Source: Phorcus lineatus (Eukaryota; Mollusca; Gastropoda; Trochida; Trochidae). Taken from it: a stretch of DNA of 64,000 bases. Positions 53,134 to 64,000 of the stretch are shown piece after piece (within the stretch, counting starts at the first letter, position 1; each line of letters begins with the position of its first letter). The notes under the pieces are model-generated. The model searched no databases and was not told the DNA's origin. It worked only from the letters and a program-made list of their open reading frames with translations. Both the position numbers and the translations under genes were made by a program. The stretch is taken from the NCBI GenBank assembly GCA_921293015.1, contig OV121086.1, positions 44,781,402 to 44,845,401 of the forward strand. Direction: 5' to 3'.

Positions 53134-53794
53134 TGAGACCTAGGGACGATAACAGTAGTAAAGAGATACAAGTTTTTTTAAACTCTTAAGCTCTAATTTT
53201 CTCTCATTAAGCTCTCAATATTTTTTGCTATTGTTTAGCAACAGTTGGCAAAAAATTTATATTTCTTTCATAAAATGTATATCTCAAAGAAATTGTGAAT
53301 AACTTCTACAGAATATGTCTCTCGAGTACTTTCAGGTTTCTTGTCCCCTTCTGATAAAACATTTTTTTGGGTACACCTTTGCTCACGCAGTTGATTTTAC
53401 AAAAATGAGATCAATTAATAACTTCTTTTTTAGGATAAACGTGTTTGGAAAATAAACTACCTATTTTTCAATCAATGAAATAGAGTTATGAAAGAGATTA
53501 GCAGCATAGGATATTTACAGTTTAAGCTTGTTATACAGTAATTGTTTTGAAGCTAGTTTGATTAAAAAACAAAGTTCCAATTTATTTTAGGAAAAAAAGT
53601 TGCCTCTGCAATATTCTGTCTATTTCTTTATTGTTACTTTTATTGCTGAATAGAATACAAGCGAATGCAACATAGGCGACAGTTAGTTGTTCTAATTTCA
53701 ACCGGAATGAAGGTCAGTTAATTCTACAAGACACCGTACAAAGTTCCATACTAGTAATATTTTATCTTTTCAGGAATAATTAATAAATGTCATT
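53134..53794. repeat. Older spacer of the tandem array (unit 1)
   Basis: Aligns with 58367-59016 through words such as ACTCTTAAGCTCT, TTGCGCACGCAGTTGATTTTA-like and GTTATGAAAGAGATTAGCAG, with many substitutions and small indels. It is clearly more diverged than the gene-bearing units that follow. Confidence 0.8.
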
Positions 53795-54012
53795 AAAACA
53801 TCTCATGTCCAAACATTAGTTTATCATCTTAGCTAGAAAATTAACCTTACATTTGCCCAAAGTGAAGCCATGAGTTGTGTTCATGACACAAAAGTCAGTT
53901 AGTCACAGATTTAAAAAGTGCCAGAGAGCAAACAAAAAACAAATCATGTCGATGTATCAAACAACTCATTTATACAAAAACAATCATCATGACGATTACA
54001 GAGAGCAACATT

Positions 54013-57000
54013 TCAGTAGTCCAAGATGACGTTCTCTGCGGGGTAGAAGCCATACTTCTTAGGAGCACCAACTCTGCTCTGGTACCAGCCAAAAGCCATT
54101 CCTCTTATGTCCATTGGAAACTTCTGCTTCACTTGCATTCCTGTAGGCAAAGTCATAACCGTAAATTTATGCATAGAGAAAATATTTCAGATACAAGAAA
54201 CCTTATAAAGCTTTAAAAAGCTGACACTGTTCTTGGACCATACAGGAATTACATATCTAGTCTGATAGCTTATATGAAAAAATATCCTCAAAGATCACAT
54301 TGTTCCATCAAAAGGTTTTGTGATCTTTTGAGATGCAATAATTTGTATCTATTGTCAAGGTCCCAAAGGGTTAAAACTGACCATGATGACCTTTCCGTTG
54401 GTCAGTAACAAAGGGTATTCACACAATGTAGAAAAATACAATGCATTTACTCACCCTGTTTGAGTCGAAGGTGCTCTGGATGGGTTGCTTTGAACGGGGA
54501 GACAACTCTTACATAGACATTGTCCATGAATCTGACATCATCATCAGAGCCTTTAAGCAGTCCTGCAGCTGGGGGCGCAAAATGTATTTTCACAATCTTA
54601 GTTTCAACAGTTGTAGTGTACTACATACAAGTGTCATTTACCTGTTTTATTTAATTATAAGTCATTCATATAACCAGTCACGGATAAGAAAAGTGAGTGT
54701 AAGAAGTTCACGAAAACGTTTATTGATGGGAATGTTTCTATCTATGAGTTATTGGTAATGAATGGGACCATTGCTAAGTTACACACCAATTGAGGTATCA
54801 GATTGCTTGACATCAGAGGTACATTTGACAGAGAGTAAACCAGTTGAAACCCACTGTCTGCGAGGTGTCCTTGTTGAGCCGACAGTATCTACGATGTTCT
54901 GAGCCATTTTCATATCCACAATCTGAGCCTTCTGAGCACTTTCTGTTTCAGAGGCCCTCATCAGAGGCGTGGGCAGCTTCTCTAGAAAGCCAAATCTTTT
55001 GTGCCAGGCCTGCAGTTGAACAGAATGATTAGAGGAAAATCAGACATAACATTTTAATTCATTATCGCTAAGAGGCTTTTATCTAATAGGTCCCAGAAGA
55101 AATTATTCTCACCTGCACATCTGGGTAGATGTATGTCCGAGAAGTTTTGTCAAAGGTGGTGTTGACAATATCAGCCATTTCAACAATGATCTCATCTAGC
55201 TTTGCCTGTAATGGTTCACACCTGAAAAACAGTCATAGTTCAATAGAAACAATTACTAAATTAGAATGAGAAATTTATAAAGTATCAATGATATCCAACA
55301 GATATTTGTTTATAACATTAAGGGCATTCAAAATATTTCAATGAAACTGATTCATGAAATGAATTGTGAAATAGTTTAAGCTTGAAAGAAAAGAACAGAG
55401 TTTTTTTACATCCAGTTCATGAGTATTCTACCTGGTAGAGCTTTCTGAAGATCTCAGATCGGTGAGAACTACAAAGTCTCTAAGACAGGAGACGAGAGTC
55501 TAAGACAGGAGACGAGAGTCTCAATCTGACTTTCATGGAAGTCGCAGGCTTCTTGACATGCAAGCTCAGACCTCTGAGAAGGGGCAAGGGCATAAAGAAA
55601 AGAATTGAAAGAAAGAGAAACAAAAAGTAATGGAAATAAAGGACAAATGAATTTAAATTGAAACTATTCTAAGAAAAGAAAATGAAAGAATGAAGAAGGC
55701 ATGATCAGAGACCAATAATAAAAAAACACAGTTATATGCAAAATATTACACAGGCAAACTGAATCACAGAACTCAAAATGCCCTAACAGTCAGTCGCATG
55801 TCATCCAGAGAGCCACTGCAGGCAACAATTGCTTGTTTCACCTCTCACCTGCAGGAGTTTGCCGATGAGCTGCTGTTCTTCTTTCATCATCTCTTCATAC
55901 TGGAGCTTCAGCTGATGTTTCTTCTCATTCTGCTTTCTCACTTTCACTTCCAGTCTCTGCAGTTTTTCTGCCTTCTCCTTCCTCAATCGGTGATGTTTTT
56001 CATTTGTGTCCTGCAGTTCCTCTTGCAGCTTCACGATTCTATTCTGGTACTCAGAACAACCAGCCAGGCTCTTGATACTCTTCTGTTGTTCATGTGAGAG
56101 TAGGCAACAGAAAACAGACACATGGGAAAATCTGGCCAATACAATACATTAAAAAAATCATTTAAGACTCTGCCATAGGAACTAAATATAACGTTAATGT
56201 TTTCAGATTAAAACTGCTTTCCTGAAGTTTCAAATGGAAGTAACTTTTAATTCTAAAATCGATTTTGGACATTCTGTCAGACTGAGACTTACCTCCTTTA
56301 TTTCCTGAAGAGTTTTTAAACAACCCATGTGCTGCTTCCTGAGAGAATCCAACTCACGACATTGGCTCTCGTGTTTAGAAACAATGTCCTGACAAGTGGT
56401 CAATCTAAAACAGGTAGGAAACAAAATCAATTTTCATAATTTGTTACTTGTCAAAAGTGATATGCTTTATTGCACTTTCTGAAGTTCTTTAAAGTTTTTG
56501 ACAACATGCATTATAATATTTGTTGACTGTGACTTGCTATAACTGACAAATGCTCTCTATCTAAAATGAATGGTACTTGTCTGGTTCAAAAAGTGAAGTT
56601 CAACTTTAAGTTGTTGTCAACTTACTTGTTTATCATTCCAAGTGGCCCGTTCTTTGACTTCAGCTCGTAGGACTTTGTAAGGACATCGTAGGCCTCTTGT
56701 TCAGTAGAGGTGATAAACGTGTTGGCAAACTCAAAGAAATGACAACTACTTTCTGCAAAAGATAAAGTAATCCAGATATTGTCCAGCGACATTAACACTG
56801 AGGGTGTCAAAACTACAATAAAATCATCTTCATATGGAAAATACATCTACTATTCCTAGCAAGAATTCCCAAACTATGAGCATGAGGACGATACCAATAT
56901 TTTCTTCTGGCTTGTTGGTTAGATCAGTCGCTATTTCATTTGTTTATTAATAAATGACAATAAACGAATACAAACATTTCAGGTAAGGGCTACAATACAT

Positions 57001-57844
57001 AATATAATCCTGAGAAGGAAAGGGAGATGCCAGCTTTAAAAATTAATTGTGCGTTAAACTTTGATACAAACTAGATAAGACAGATTACCCTGATCACTGA
57101 AGCCAGCAAGTTTCTTCTTCATATCACAAGTCCATTGCAAGAGATTTTCTCCAAACTGCTGGTTGATACCGACCCTTGACTTGAAGAAGTCTGTCCAGAA
57201 ACCAGAAGATTGATCTCTGCAACATAGATTGTATTCAACACCGCTCTGGGAAATATTTATTGCTTTATCACATTGTACGCTTTGGAGATTAATTATGCGC
57301 ACGATAAGTTTATTTGACATAATTCACTTTGATAATACAAATTTATTAATTGAACGTTTTTGGCATAATCAGGACAACAAGGCAGCCTTTGCCTATAGTC
57401 TATAGGTTCTAAGCATGAACAACAATTACAAAGAGGTAATGAATAACGAAATATTTTTTGAAGATTGAAAGTTAAGTAGGTTGTGTAAAAACTAGGGGTT
57501 TATCTATCAGAAAACCATTGTAGATAAAAGTGACTAACTTAGGTGTACCTACCCAAGCACATTAATTAGAGTATCACGACAAAGAATTCTATGTTTCAAC
57601 TTTCAGTGTCAAAATTGTGGTGATTTGAAACTAAGGGTCGGACATACCTACAAAACGGAACGCAATCTCTTGGTGCCATTCTTCTATTGAAAATGGCTTC
57701 CAACGAATTTGATCAGTAATAGTCCAAACTTAAACTTCAAATGCCAATTTTAGAAAACGTAGCACTGTCAGCTCAATAATTGATTACTTACAGATTCTTT
57801 GTCTTATGAAGTCGTTGGAAATCTGCAAGAGGGAGAGTATTCAT
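54013..57844 (-). pseudogene. Coiled-coil/F-BAR-like protein with SH3-like end, copy 1, frameshifted
   Basis: Ten minus-strand exons: 57844-57792, 57216-57089, 56752-56626, 56404-56293, 56082-55849, 55573-55432, 55221-55113, 55009-54787, 54562-54455, 54140-54013. Exon 6 carries a perfect 20-bp tandem duplication (TAAGACAGGAGACGAGAGTC at 55481-55500 and 55501-55520). Twenty is not a multiple of three, so the frame shifts and meets TAG at 55471-55469. The product would stop near residue 260, keeping the coiled coil but losing the helical tail and SH3-like domain. All splice sites remain intact, so the lesion is young; a truncated protein could still be made. An assembly or sequencing error in a near-identical tandem repeat is an alternative explanation. 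Confidence 0.75.
55481..55520. repeat. 20-bp tandem duplication that breaks the copy 1 frame
   Basis: Two exact copies of a 20-bp unit. Copy 2 of the gene has this unit once (around 61094-61113), and the single-unit version gives a continuous frame, so the single form is ancestral. Confidence 0.95.
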
Positions 57845-57849
57845 ATCTA

Positions 57850-58060
57850 GAATAGGAGTTGAATGCAAAATCGTTTAGAAAAAGTCAGAGGATTCGTTTA
57901 GCGTCGACTAGGTTCGGTTGCCAAGCGGATGTGATGGAAGACAGAAGCGTGACGTCATATGCATTATGACATCACAGACTTTTGACTGGTTCCCGTCTTA
58001 TTGTACGTGCTCTCGTTACACCCTTCTAAAAGGTTGTAACTAAGAGCAGGGATCCAGTCA
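57850..58060 (-). promoter_or_regulatory. Candidate promoter of copy 1 with CRE
   Basis: A perfect TGACGTCA palindrome lies at 57950-57957, about 106 bp upstream of the ATG, with a TGACATCA variant near 57967-57974. The same pair occurs upstream of copy 2. Transcription start unknown. Confidence 0.4.
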
Positions 58061-59016
58061 ATTGACATACATTCGGAAAAGATCGGTATTGCAAACAAAG
58101 GTGACCAAAATCAGTAATTTGGTGACACCATTGTGGAGGGCCGCTTTTGTTCAATCAAAAAAATCTCACTTCAAATAAAATCAATCTTTTGCTAAGGGCT
58201 GATTGTTTGGAGTAAAACGGATGTGTATAATGTTCATACTCGGTGTTTGGATAACAGAAAAAACGAGTTTTCACTAACGTTCAGTTCAAAAGAAATTGAG
58301 AGTGATCTCCCTTGACTGGCGGCTACACTAAACTTTTGTACTCAAAGTGAAAACATTCATGCGTTCGAGACCAAGGGATGACAACAATATTTAAAGGGGT
58401 TTTTTAACTCTTAAGCTCTCATTTTCTCTCAATAAGCTCTCATGTTTTTTCTATTGTTTTGACAAAGTTGGCAAAAATTAAATATTTCTTTTATAAAATA
58501 TATCATATCTCAATGAGAGATATCTAATTGTGCAATATGTCTTTCGTGTACTTTCATGTTTCTTGTCCCCTGTTAATAAAACCTTTTTGAGTGCATCATT
58601 GCGCACGCAGTTGATTTTATAAAATAAGATCAATTATTAATAACTCCTATTTGTAGGATATATGTGTTTATACAATGAACTACCTATTTCCAATCGATGA
58701 AATAGAGTTATGAAAGAGATTAGCAGCCTATAATATGTAGGTAGGATATTTACAGTTTAAGCTTGTTATACAGTAATTGTTTTCTAATAACATTTGAAGA
58801 TAGTTTGGTTATAAAATAAACGTTCCAAAATAATTTAGAAAATTATAGTATAGTTTTCTGCCCATTTCCTTACTGTTACTTTTATTGCTGAATAGCAAAC
58901 ACGCAAATGCAACAAAGGCGACGGTTAGTAGTTCTTGTTTCAACGAGAATGTAGGTCAGTTGATTTGACAGGACACCGTAGTTCATTACTAGTAATATTT
59001 CATCTTTTCAGGAACA

Positions 59017-59405
59017 ATTTTCAGCCTGACATGATATTTTAGTAGCACCTATCAATTGGAGATGCGGAAACTCATATGCTCACTAATGAAAAGTCCTTAA
59101 TATCTTGGACCTGGAAGTGATGAACTGATCACCGCACACCTTCTCTATCTGGCGTAGGGATACACAAACGTTGCAGGCTGACTGCCATGCATGCTTTCTT
59201 TCAAACAGATATTCTGATTCCCATGCCTAATATAACTTTTCAGTTGGGGATAAAACAGAATCCAACCACCCCGTGCTCTCTGAAGTGGGAACTCTTTGGC
59301 CCCCGTTCACAAAAACCCATGCATACTGAGACCATGAATGAGAATGTATTCTTTGTTATGAATCGCCTCTGTCATAATTCATCCCACTGTAGGACCAAAT
59401 TGTCA
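59017..59405. other. About 390-bp segment present only in spacer 2
   Basis: The spacer before copy 2 aligns with the earlier spacer on both sides, but this block is absent from the equivalent point near 53780. It has no terminal repeats that I can see and no convincing coding exon. It is either an insertion here or a deletion there. Confidence 0.65.
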
Positions 59406-59625
59406 TAAAAACATCTCATGTCCAAACATTGGTTTATCATCTTAGCTAGAAAGTTAACCTTACATTTGCCCAAAGTGAAGCCATGAGTTGTGTTCATGAC
59501 ACAAAAGTTAGTTAGTCACAGATTTAAAAAGTGCCAGAGAGCAAACAAAAAACAAATCAAGCAGATGTATCCAACAACTTATTTATACAAAAACAATCAT
59601 CATGACGAGTACAGAGAGCAACATT

Positions 59626-62600
59626 TCAGTAGTCCAAGATGACGTTCTCTGCGGGGTAGAAGCCATACTTCTTAGGAGCACCAACTCTGCTCTGGTACCA
59701 GCCAAAAGCCATTCCTCTGATGTCCATTGGAAACTTCTGCTTCACTTGCATTCCTGTAGGCAAAGTCATAACCGTATATTTATGCATAGAGAAAATATTT
59801 CAGATACAAGAAACCTTATAAAGCTTTAGAAAGCTGACACTGTTCTTGGACCATACAGGAATTACATATCTAGTCTGATAGCTTATATGAAAAAATATCC
59901 TCAAAGATCACATTGTTCCATCAAAAGGTTTTGTGATCTTTTGAGATGCAATAATTTGTATCTATTGTCAAGGTCCCAAACGGTTAAAACTGACCATGAT
60001 GACCTCTCCGTTGGTCAGTAACTAAGGGTATTCACACAATGTAGAAAAATACAGTGCATTTACTCACCCTGTTTGAGTCGAAGGTGCTCTGGATGGGTTG
60101 CTTTGAACGGGGAGACAACTCTTACATAGACATTGTCCATGAATCTGACATCATCATCAGAGCCTTTAAGCAGTCCTGCAGCTGGGGGCGCAAAATGTAT
60201 TTTCACAATCTTAGTTTCAACAGTTGTAGTGTACTACATACAAGTGTCATTTACCTGTTTTATTTAATTATAAGTCATTCATATAACCAGTCACGGATAA
60301 GAAAAGTGAGTGTAAGAAGTTCACGAAAACGTTTATTGATGGGAATGTTTCTATCTATGAGTTATTGGTAATGAATGGGACCATTGCTAAGTTACACACC
60401 AATTGAGGTATCAGATTGCTTGACATCAGAGGTACATTTGACAGAGAGTAAACCAGTTGAAACCCACTGTCTGCGAGGTGTCCTTGTTGAGCCGACAGTA
60501 TCTACGATGTTCTGAGCCATTTTCATATCCACAATCTGAGCCTTCTGAGCACTTTCTGTTTCAGAGGCCCTCATCAGAGGCGTGGGCAGCTTCTCTAGAA
60601 AGCCAAATCTTTTGTGCCAGGCCTGCAGTTGAACAGAATGATTAGAGGAAAATCAGACATAACATTTTAATTCATTATCGCTAAGAGGCTTTTATCTAAT
60701 AGGTCCCAGAAGAAATTATTCTCACCTGCACATCTGGGTAGATGTATGTCCGAGAAGTTTTGTCAAAGGTGGTGTTGACAATATCAGCCATTTCAACAAT
60801 GATCTCATCTAGCTTTGCCTGTAATGGTTCACACCTGAAAAACAGTCATAGTTCAATAGAAACAATTACTAAATTAGAATGAGAAATTTATAAAGTATCA
60901 ATGATATCCAACAGATATTTGTTTATAACATTAAGGGCATTCAAAATATTTCAATGAAACTGATTCATGAAATGAATTGTGAAATAGTTTAAGCTTGAAA
61001 GAAAAGAACAGAGTTTTTTTACATCCAGTTCATGAGTATTCTACCTGGTAGAGCTTTCTGAAGATCTCAGATCGGTGAGAACTACAAAGTCTCTAAGACA
61101 GGAGACGAGAGTCTCAATCTGACTTTCATGGAAGTCGCAGGCTTCTTGACATGCAAGCTCAGACCTCTGAGAAGGGGCAAGGGCATAAAGAAAAGAATTG
61201 AAAGAAAGAGAAACAAAAAGTAATGGAAATAAAGGACAAATGAATTTAAATTGAAACTATTCTAAGAAAAGAAAATGAAAGAATGAAGAAGGCATGATCA
61301 GAGACCAATAATAAAAAAACACAGTTATATGCAAAATATTACACAGGCAAACTGAATCACAGAACTCAAAATGCCCTAACAGTCAGTCGCATGTCATCCA
61401 GAGAGCCACTGCAGGCAACAATTGCTTGTTTCACCTCTCACCTGCAGGAGTTTGCCGATGAGCTGCTGTTCTTCTTTCATCATCTCTTCATACGGGAGCT
61501 TCAGCTGATGTTTCTTCTCATTCTGCTTTCTCACTTTCACTTCCAGTCTCTGCAGTTTTTCTGCCTTCTCCTTCCTCAATCGGTGATGTTTTTCATTTGT
61601 GTCCTGCAGTTCCTCTTGCAGCTTCACGATTCTATTCTGGTACTCAGAACAACCAGCCAGGCTCTTGATACTCTTCTGTTGTTCATGTGAGAGTAGGCAA
61701 CAGAAAACAGACACATGGGAAAATCTGGCCAATACAATACATTAAAAAAATCATTTAAGACTCTGCCATAGGAACTAAATATAACGTTAATGTTTTCAGA
61801 TTAAAACTGCTTTCCTGAAGTTTCAAATGGAAGTAACTTTTAATTCTAAAATCGATTTTGGACATTCTGTCAGACTGAGACTTACATCCTTTATTTCCTG
61901 AAGAGTTTTTAAACAACCCATGTGCTGCTTCCTGAGAGAATCCAACTCACGACATTGGCTCTCGTGTTTAGAAACAATGTCCTGACAAGTGGTCAATCTA
62001 AAACAGGTAGGAAACAAAATCAATTTTCATAATTTGTTACTTGTCAAAAGTGATATGCTTTATTGCACTTTCTGAAGTTCTTTAAAGTTTTTGACAACAT
62101 GCATTATAATATTTGTTGACTGTGACTTGCTATAACTGACAAATGCTCTCTATCTAAAATGAATGGTACTTGTCTGGTTCAAAAAGTGAAGTTCAACTTT
62201 AAGTTGTTGTCAACTTACTTGTTTATCATTCCAAGTGGCCCGTTCTTTGACTTCAGCTCGTAGGACTTTGTAAGGACATCGTAGGCCTCTTGTTCAGTAG
62301 AGGTGATAAACGTGTTGGCAAACTCAAAGAAATGACAACTACTTTCTGCAAAAGATAAAGTAATCCAGATATTGTCCAGCGACATTAACACTGAGGGTGT
62401 CAAAACTACAATAAAATCATCTTCATATGGAAAATACATCTACTATTCCTAGCAAGAATTCCCAAACTATGAGCATGAGGACGATACCAATATTTTCTTC
62501 TGGCTTGTTGGTTAGATCAGTCGCTATTTCATTTGTTTATTAATAAATGACAATAAACGAATACAAACATTTCAGGTAAGGGCTACAATACATAATATAA

Positions 62601-63437
62601 TCCTGAGAAGGAAAGGGAGATGCCAGCTTTAAAAATTAATTGTGCGTTAAACTTTGATACAAACTAGATAAGACAGATTACCCTGATCACTGAAGCCAGC
62701 AAGTTTCTTCTTCATATCACAAGTCCATTGCAAGAGATTTTCTCCAAACTGCTGGTTGATACCGACCCTTGACTTGAAGAAGTCTGTCCAGAAACCAGAA
62801 GATTGATCTCTGCAACATAGATTGTATTCAACACCGCTCTGGGAAATATTTATTGCTTTATCACATTGTACGCTTTGGAGATTAATTATGCGCACGATAA
62901 GTTTATTTGACATAATTCACTTTGATAATACAAATTTATTAATTGAACGTTTTTGGCATAATCAGGACAACAAGGCAGCCTTTGCCTATAGTCTATAGGT
63001 TCTAAGCATGAACAACAATTACAAAGAGGTAATGAATAACGAAATATTTTTTGAAGATTGAAAGTTAAGTAGGTTGTGTAAAAACTAGGGGTTTATCTAT
63101 CAGAAAACCATTGTAGATAAAAGTGACTAACTTAGGTGTACCTACCCAAGCACATTAATTAGAGTATCACGACAAAGAATTCTATGTTTCAACTTTCAGT
63201 GTCAAAATTGTGGTGATTTGAAACTAAGGGTCGGACATACCTACAAAACGGAACGCAATCTCTTGGTGCCATTCTTCTATTGAAAATGGCTTCCAACGAA
63301 TTTGATCAGTAATAGTCCAAACTCAAACTTCAAATGCCAATTTTAGAAAACGTAGCACTGTCAGCTCAATAATTGATTACTTACAGATTCTTTGTCTTAT
63401 GAAGTCGTTGGAAATCTGCAAGAGGGAGAGTATTCAT
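59626..63437 (-). CDS. Coiled-coil/F-BAR-like protein with C-terminal SH3-like domain, copy 2 (intact)
   Basis: Ten exons in phase: 63437-63385, 62809-62682, 62345-62219, 61997-61886, 61675-61442, 61166-61045, 60834-60726, 60622-60400, 60175-60068, 59753-59626 (1344 nt, 447 residues, TGA stop). The N-terminus (SSGFWTDFFKSRVGINQQFG) recalls the start of an F-BAR domain. Residues about 60-220 are strongly helical, with heptad-rich KLQEELQDTNEKHHRLRKEK. The last 60 residues (VSPFKATHPEHLRLKQGMQV, later GFYPAENVILDY) have the ALYDF-like start, loop and YPxNYV-like end of an SH3 fold with an enlarged n-Src loop and GWYQSR where GWW is usual. F-BAR plus SH3 proteins (PSTPIP, nostrin) link curved membrane to actin; the assignment is by layout and is tentative. 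Compared with copy 1, KLQYEE is KLPYEE, and the base before the exon 4 donor is T instead of G (Glu to Asp), which weakens that splice site. Confidence 0.7.
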
Positions 63438-63442
63438 ATCTA

Positions 63443-63653
63443 GAATAGGAGTTGAATGCAAAATCGTTTAGAAAAAGTCAGAGGATTCGTTTAGCGTCGA
63501 CTAGGTTCGGTTGCCAAGCGGATGTGATGGAAGACAGAAGCGTGACGTCATATGCATTATGACATCACAGACTTTTGACTGGTTCCCGTCTTATTGTACG
63601 TGCTCTCGTTACACCCTTCTAAAAGGTTGTAACTAAGAGCAGGGATCCAGTCA
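63443..63653 (-). promoter_or_regulatory. Candidate promoter of copy 2 with CRE
   Basis: TGACGTCA at 63543-63550 stands at the same distance from the ATG as in copy 1; the whole upstream block is identical between copies as far as I can read. Confidence 0.4.
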
Positions 63654-64000
63654 ATTGACATACATTCGGAAAAGATCGGTATTGCAAACAAAGGTGACCA
63701 AAATCAGTAATTTGGTGACACCATTGTGGAGGGCCGCTTTTGTTCAATCAAAAAAATCTCACTTCAAATAAAATCAATCTTTTGCTAAGGGCTGATTGTT
63801 TGGAGTAAAACGGATGTGTATAATGTTCATACTCGGTGTTTGGATAACAGAAAAAACGAGTTTTCACTAACGTTCAGTTCAAAAGAAATTGAGAGTGATC
63901 TCCCTTGACTGGCGGCTACACTAAACTTTTGTACTCAAAGTGAAAACATTCATGCGTTCGAGACCAAGGGATGACAACAATATTTAAAGGGGTTTTTTAA

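Larger units (their letters stand above)
53795..58407. repeat. Tandem duplication unit 1 (4.6 kb)
   Basis: Nearly identical to 59408-64000: offset 5613 bp up to 55480 and 5593 bp after 55520, the change being a 20-bp duplication present only here. By eye I count about a dozen substitutions in 4.6 kb, most of them in the first 700 bp. The unit covers the whole coiled-coil/SH3 gene and its promoter region. Confidence 0.97.
59408..64000. repeat. Tandem duplication unit 2 (4.6 kb, reaches window end)
   Basis: Nearly identical to 53795-58407. The last 34 bases (from 63967) correspond to 58374-58407, which is where the next spacer begins after unit 1. A third unit may therefore follow outside the window. 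Confidence 0.97.

Overview
This is a eukaryotic window: AT-rich, intron-dense (canonical GT-AG splice sites throughout) and full of degenerate transposable elements. Several dispersed repeats end in the '...gcggcgttaaacc...' tail that is widespread in molluscan genomes, and one gene is a fused glutaredoxin-thioredoxin reductase (TGR). I therefore infer a lophotrochozoan, most probably a marine mollusc (perhaps a bivalve); the species cannot be fixed from sequence alone. All gene models below were built by hand from open frames, splice consensus and phase continuity.

Layout. (1) 332-4058 (+): the last six exons of a 12-TM MFS transporter resembling SLC37/organophosphate:phosphate antiporters; a TA-flanked MITE lies in one intron. 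(2) About 5.5-16.7 kb: a gene-poor stretch with a SINE-like copy, a second MITE, a possible inverted-repeat element and tRNA-like scraps. (3) 18024-32933 (+): a complete 17-coding-exon TGR with a CPFC glutaredoxin site, a CVNVGC redox centre and a C-terminal GCUG in which Sec is encoded by in-frame TGA; a convincing SECIS element lies at 33340-33422. Two of its introns each carry a ~2 kb terminal-inverted-repeat transposon with 10-bp target duplications, one of which contains a dead LINE. (4) 36276-36851: a 12-copy minisatellite. (5) 37992-42540 (-): a four-exon gene encoding a mitochondrial-type leader, two divergent dsRBD-like segments and a retroelement-type RNase H domain with an intact D-E-D-D set. 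It looks like a domesticated retrotransposon RNase H and is the most interesting object here. (6) 43275-50827 (+): a 12-exon RBR-type E3 ubiquitin ligase of 975 residues, divergently paired with gene 5 across ~0.73 kb. (7) 53.1 kb to the end: a tandem duplication of ~5.6 kb units, each carrying a ten-exon gene (-) for a coiled-coil/F-BAR-like protein with a C-terminal SH3-like domain. The first unit (54013-57844) is broken by a 20-bp tandem duplication in exon 6; the second (59626-63437) is open throughout (447 aa). The window ends where another unit could begin.

The genes are not an operon and show no obvious joint pathway. The only arrangement suggesting shared control is the head-to-head pair RNase H fusion / RBR ligase.
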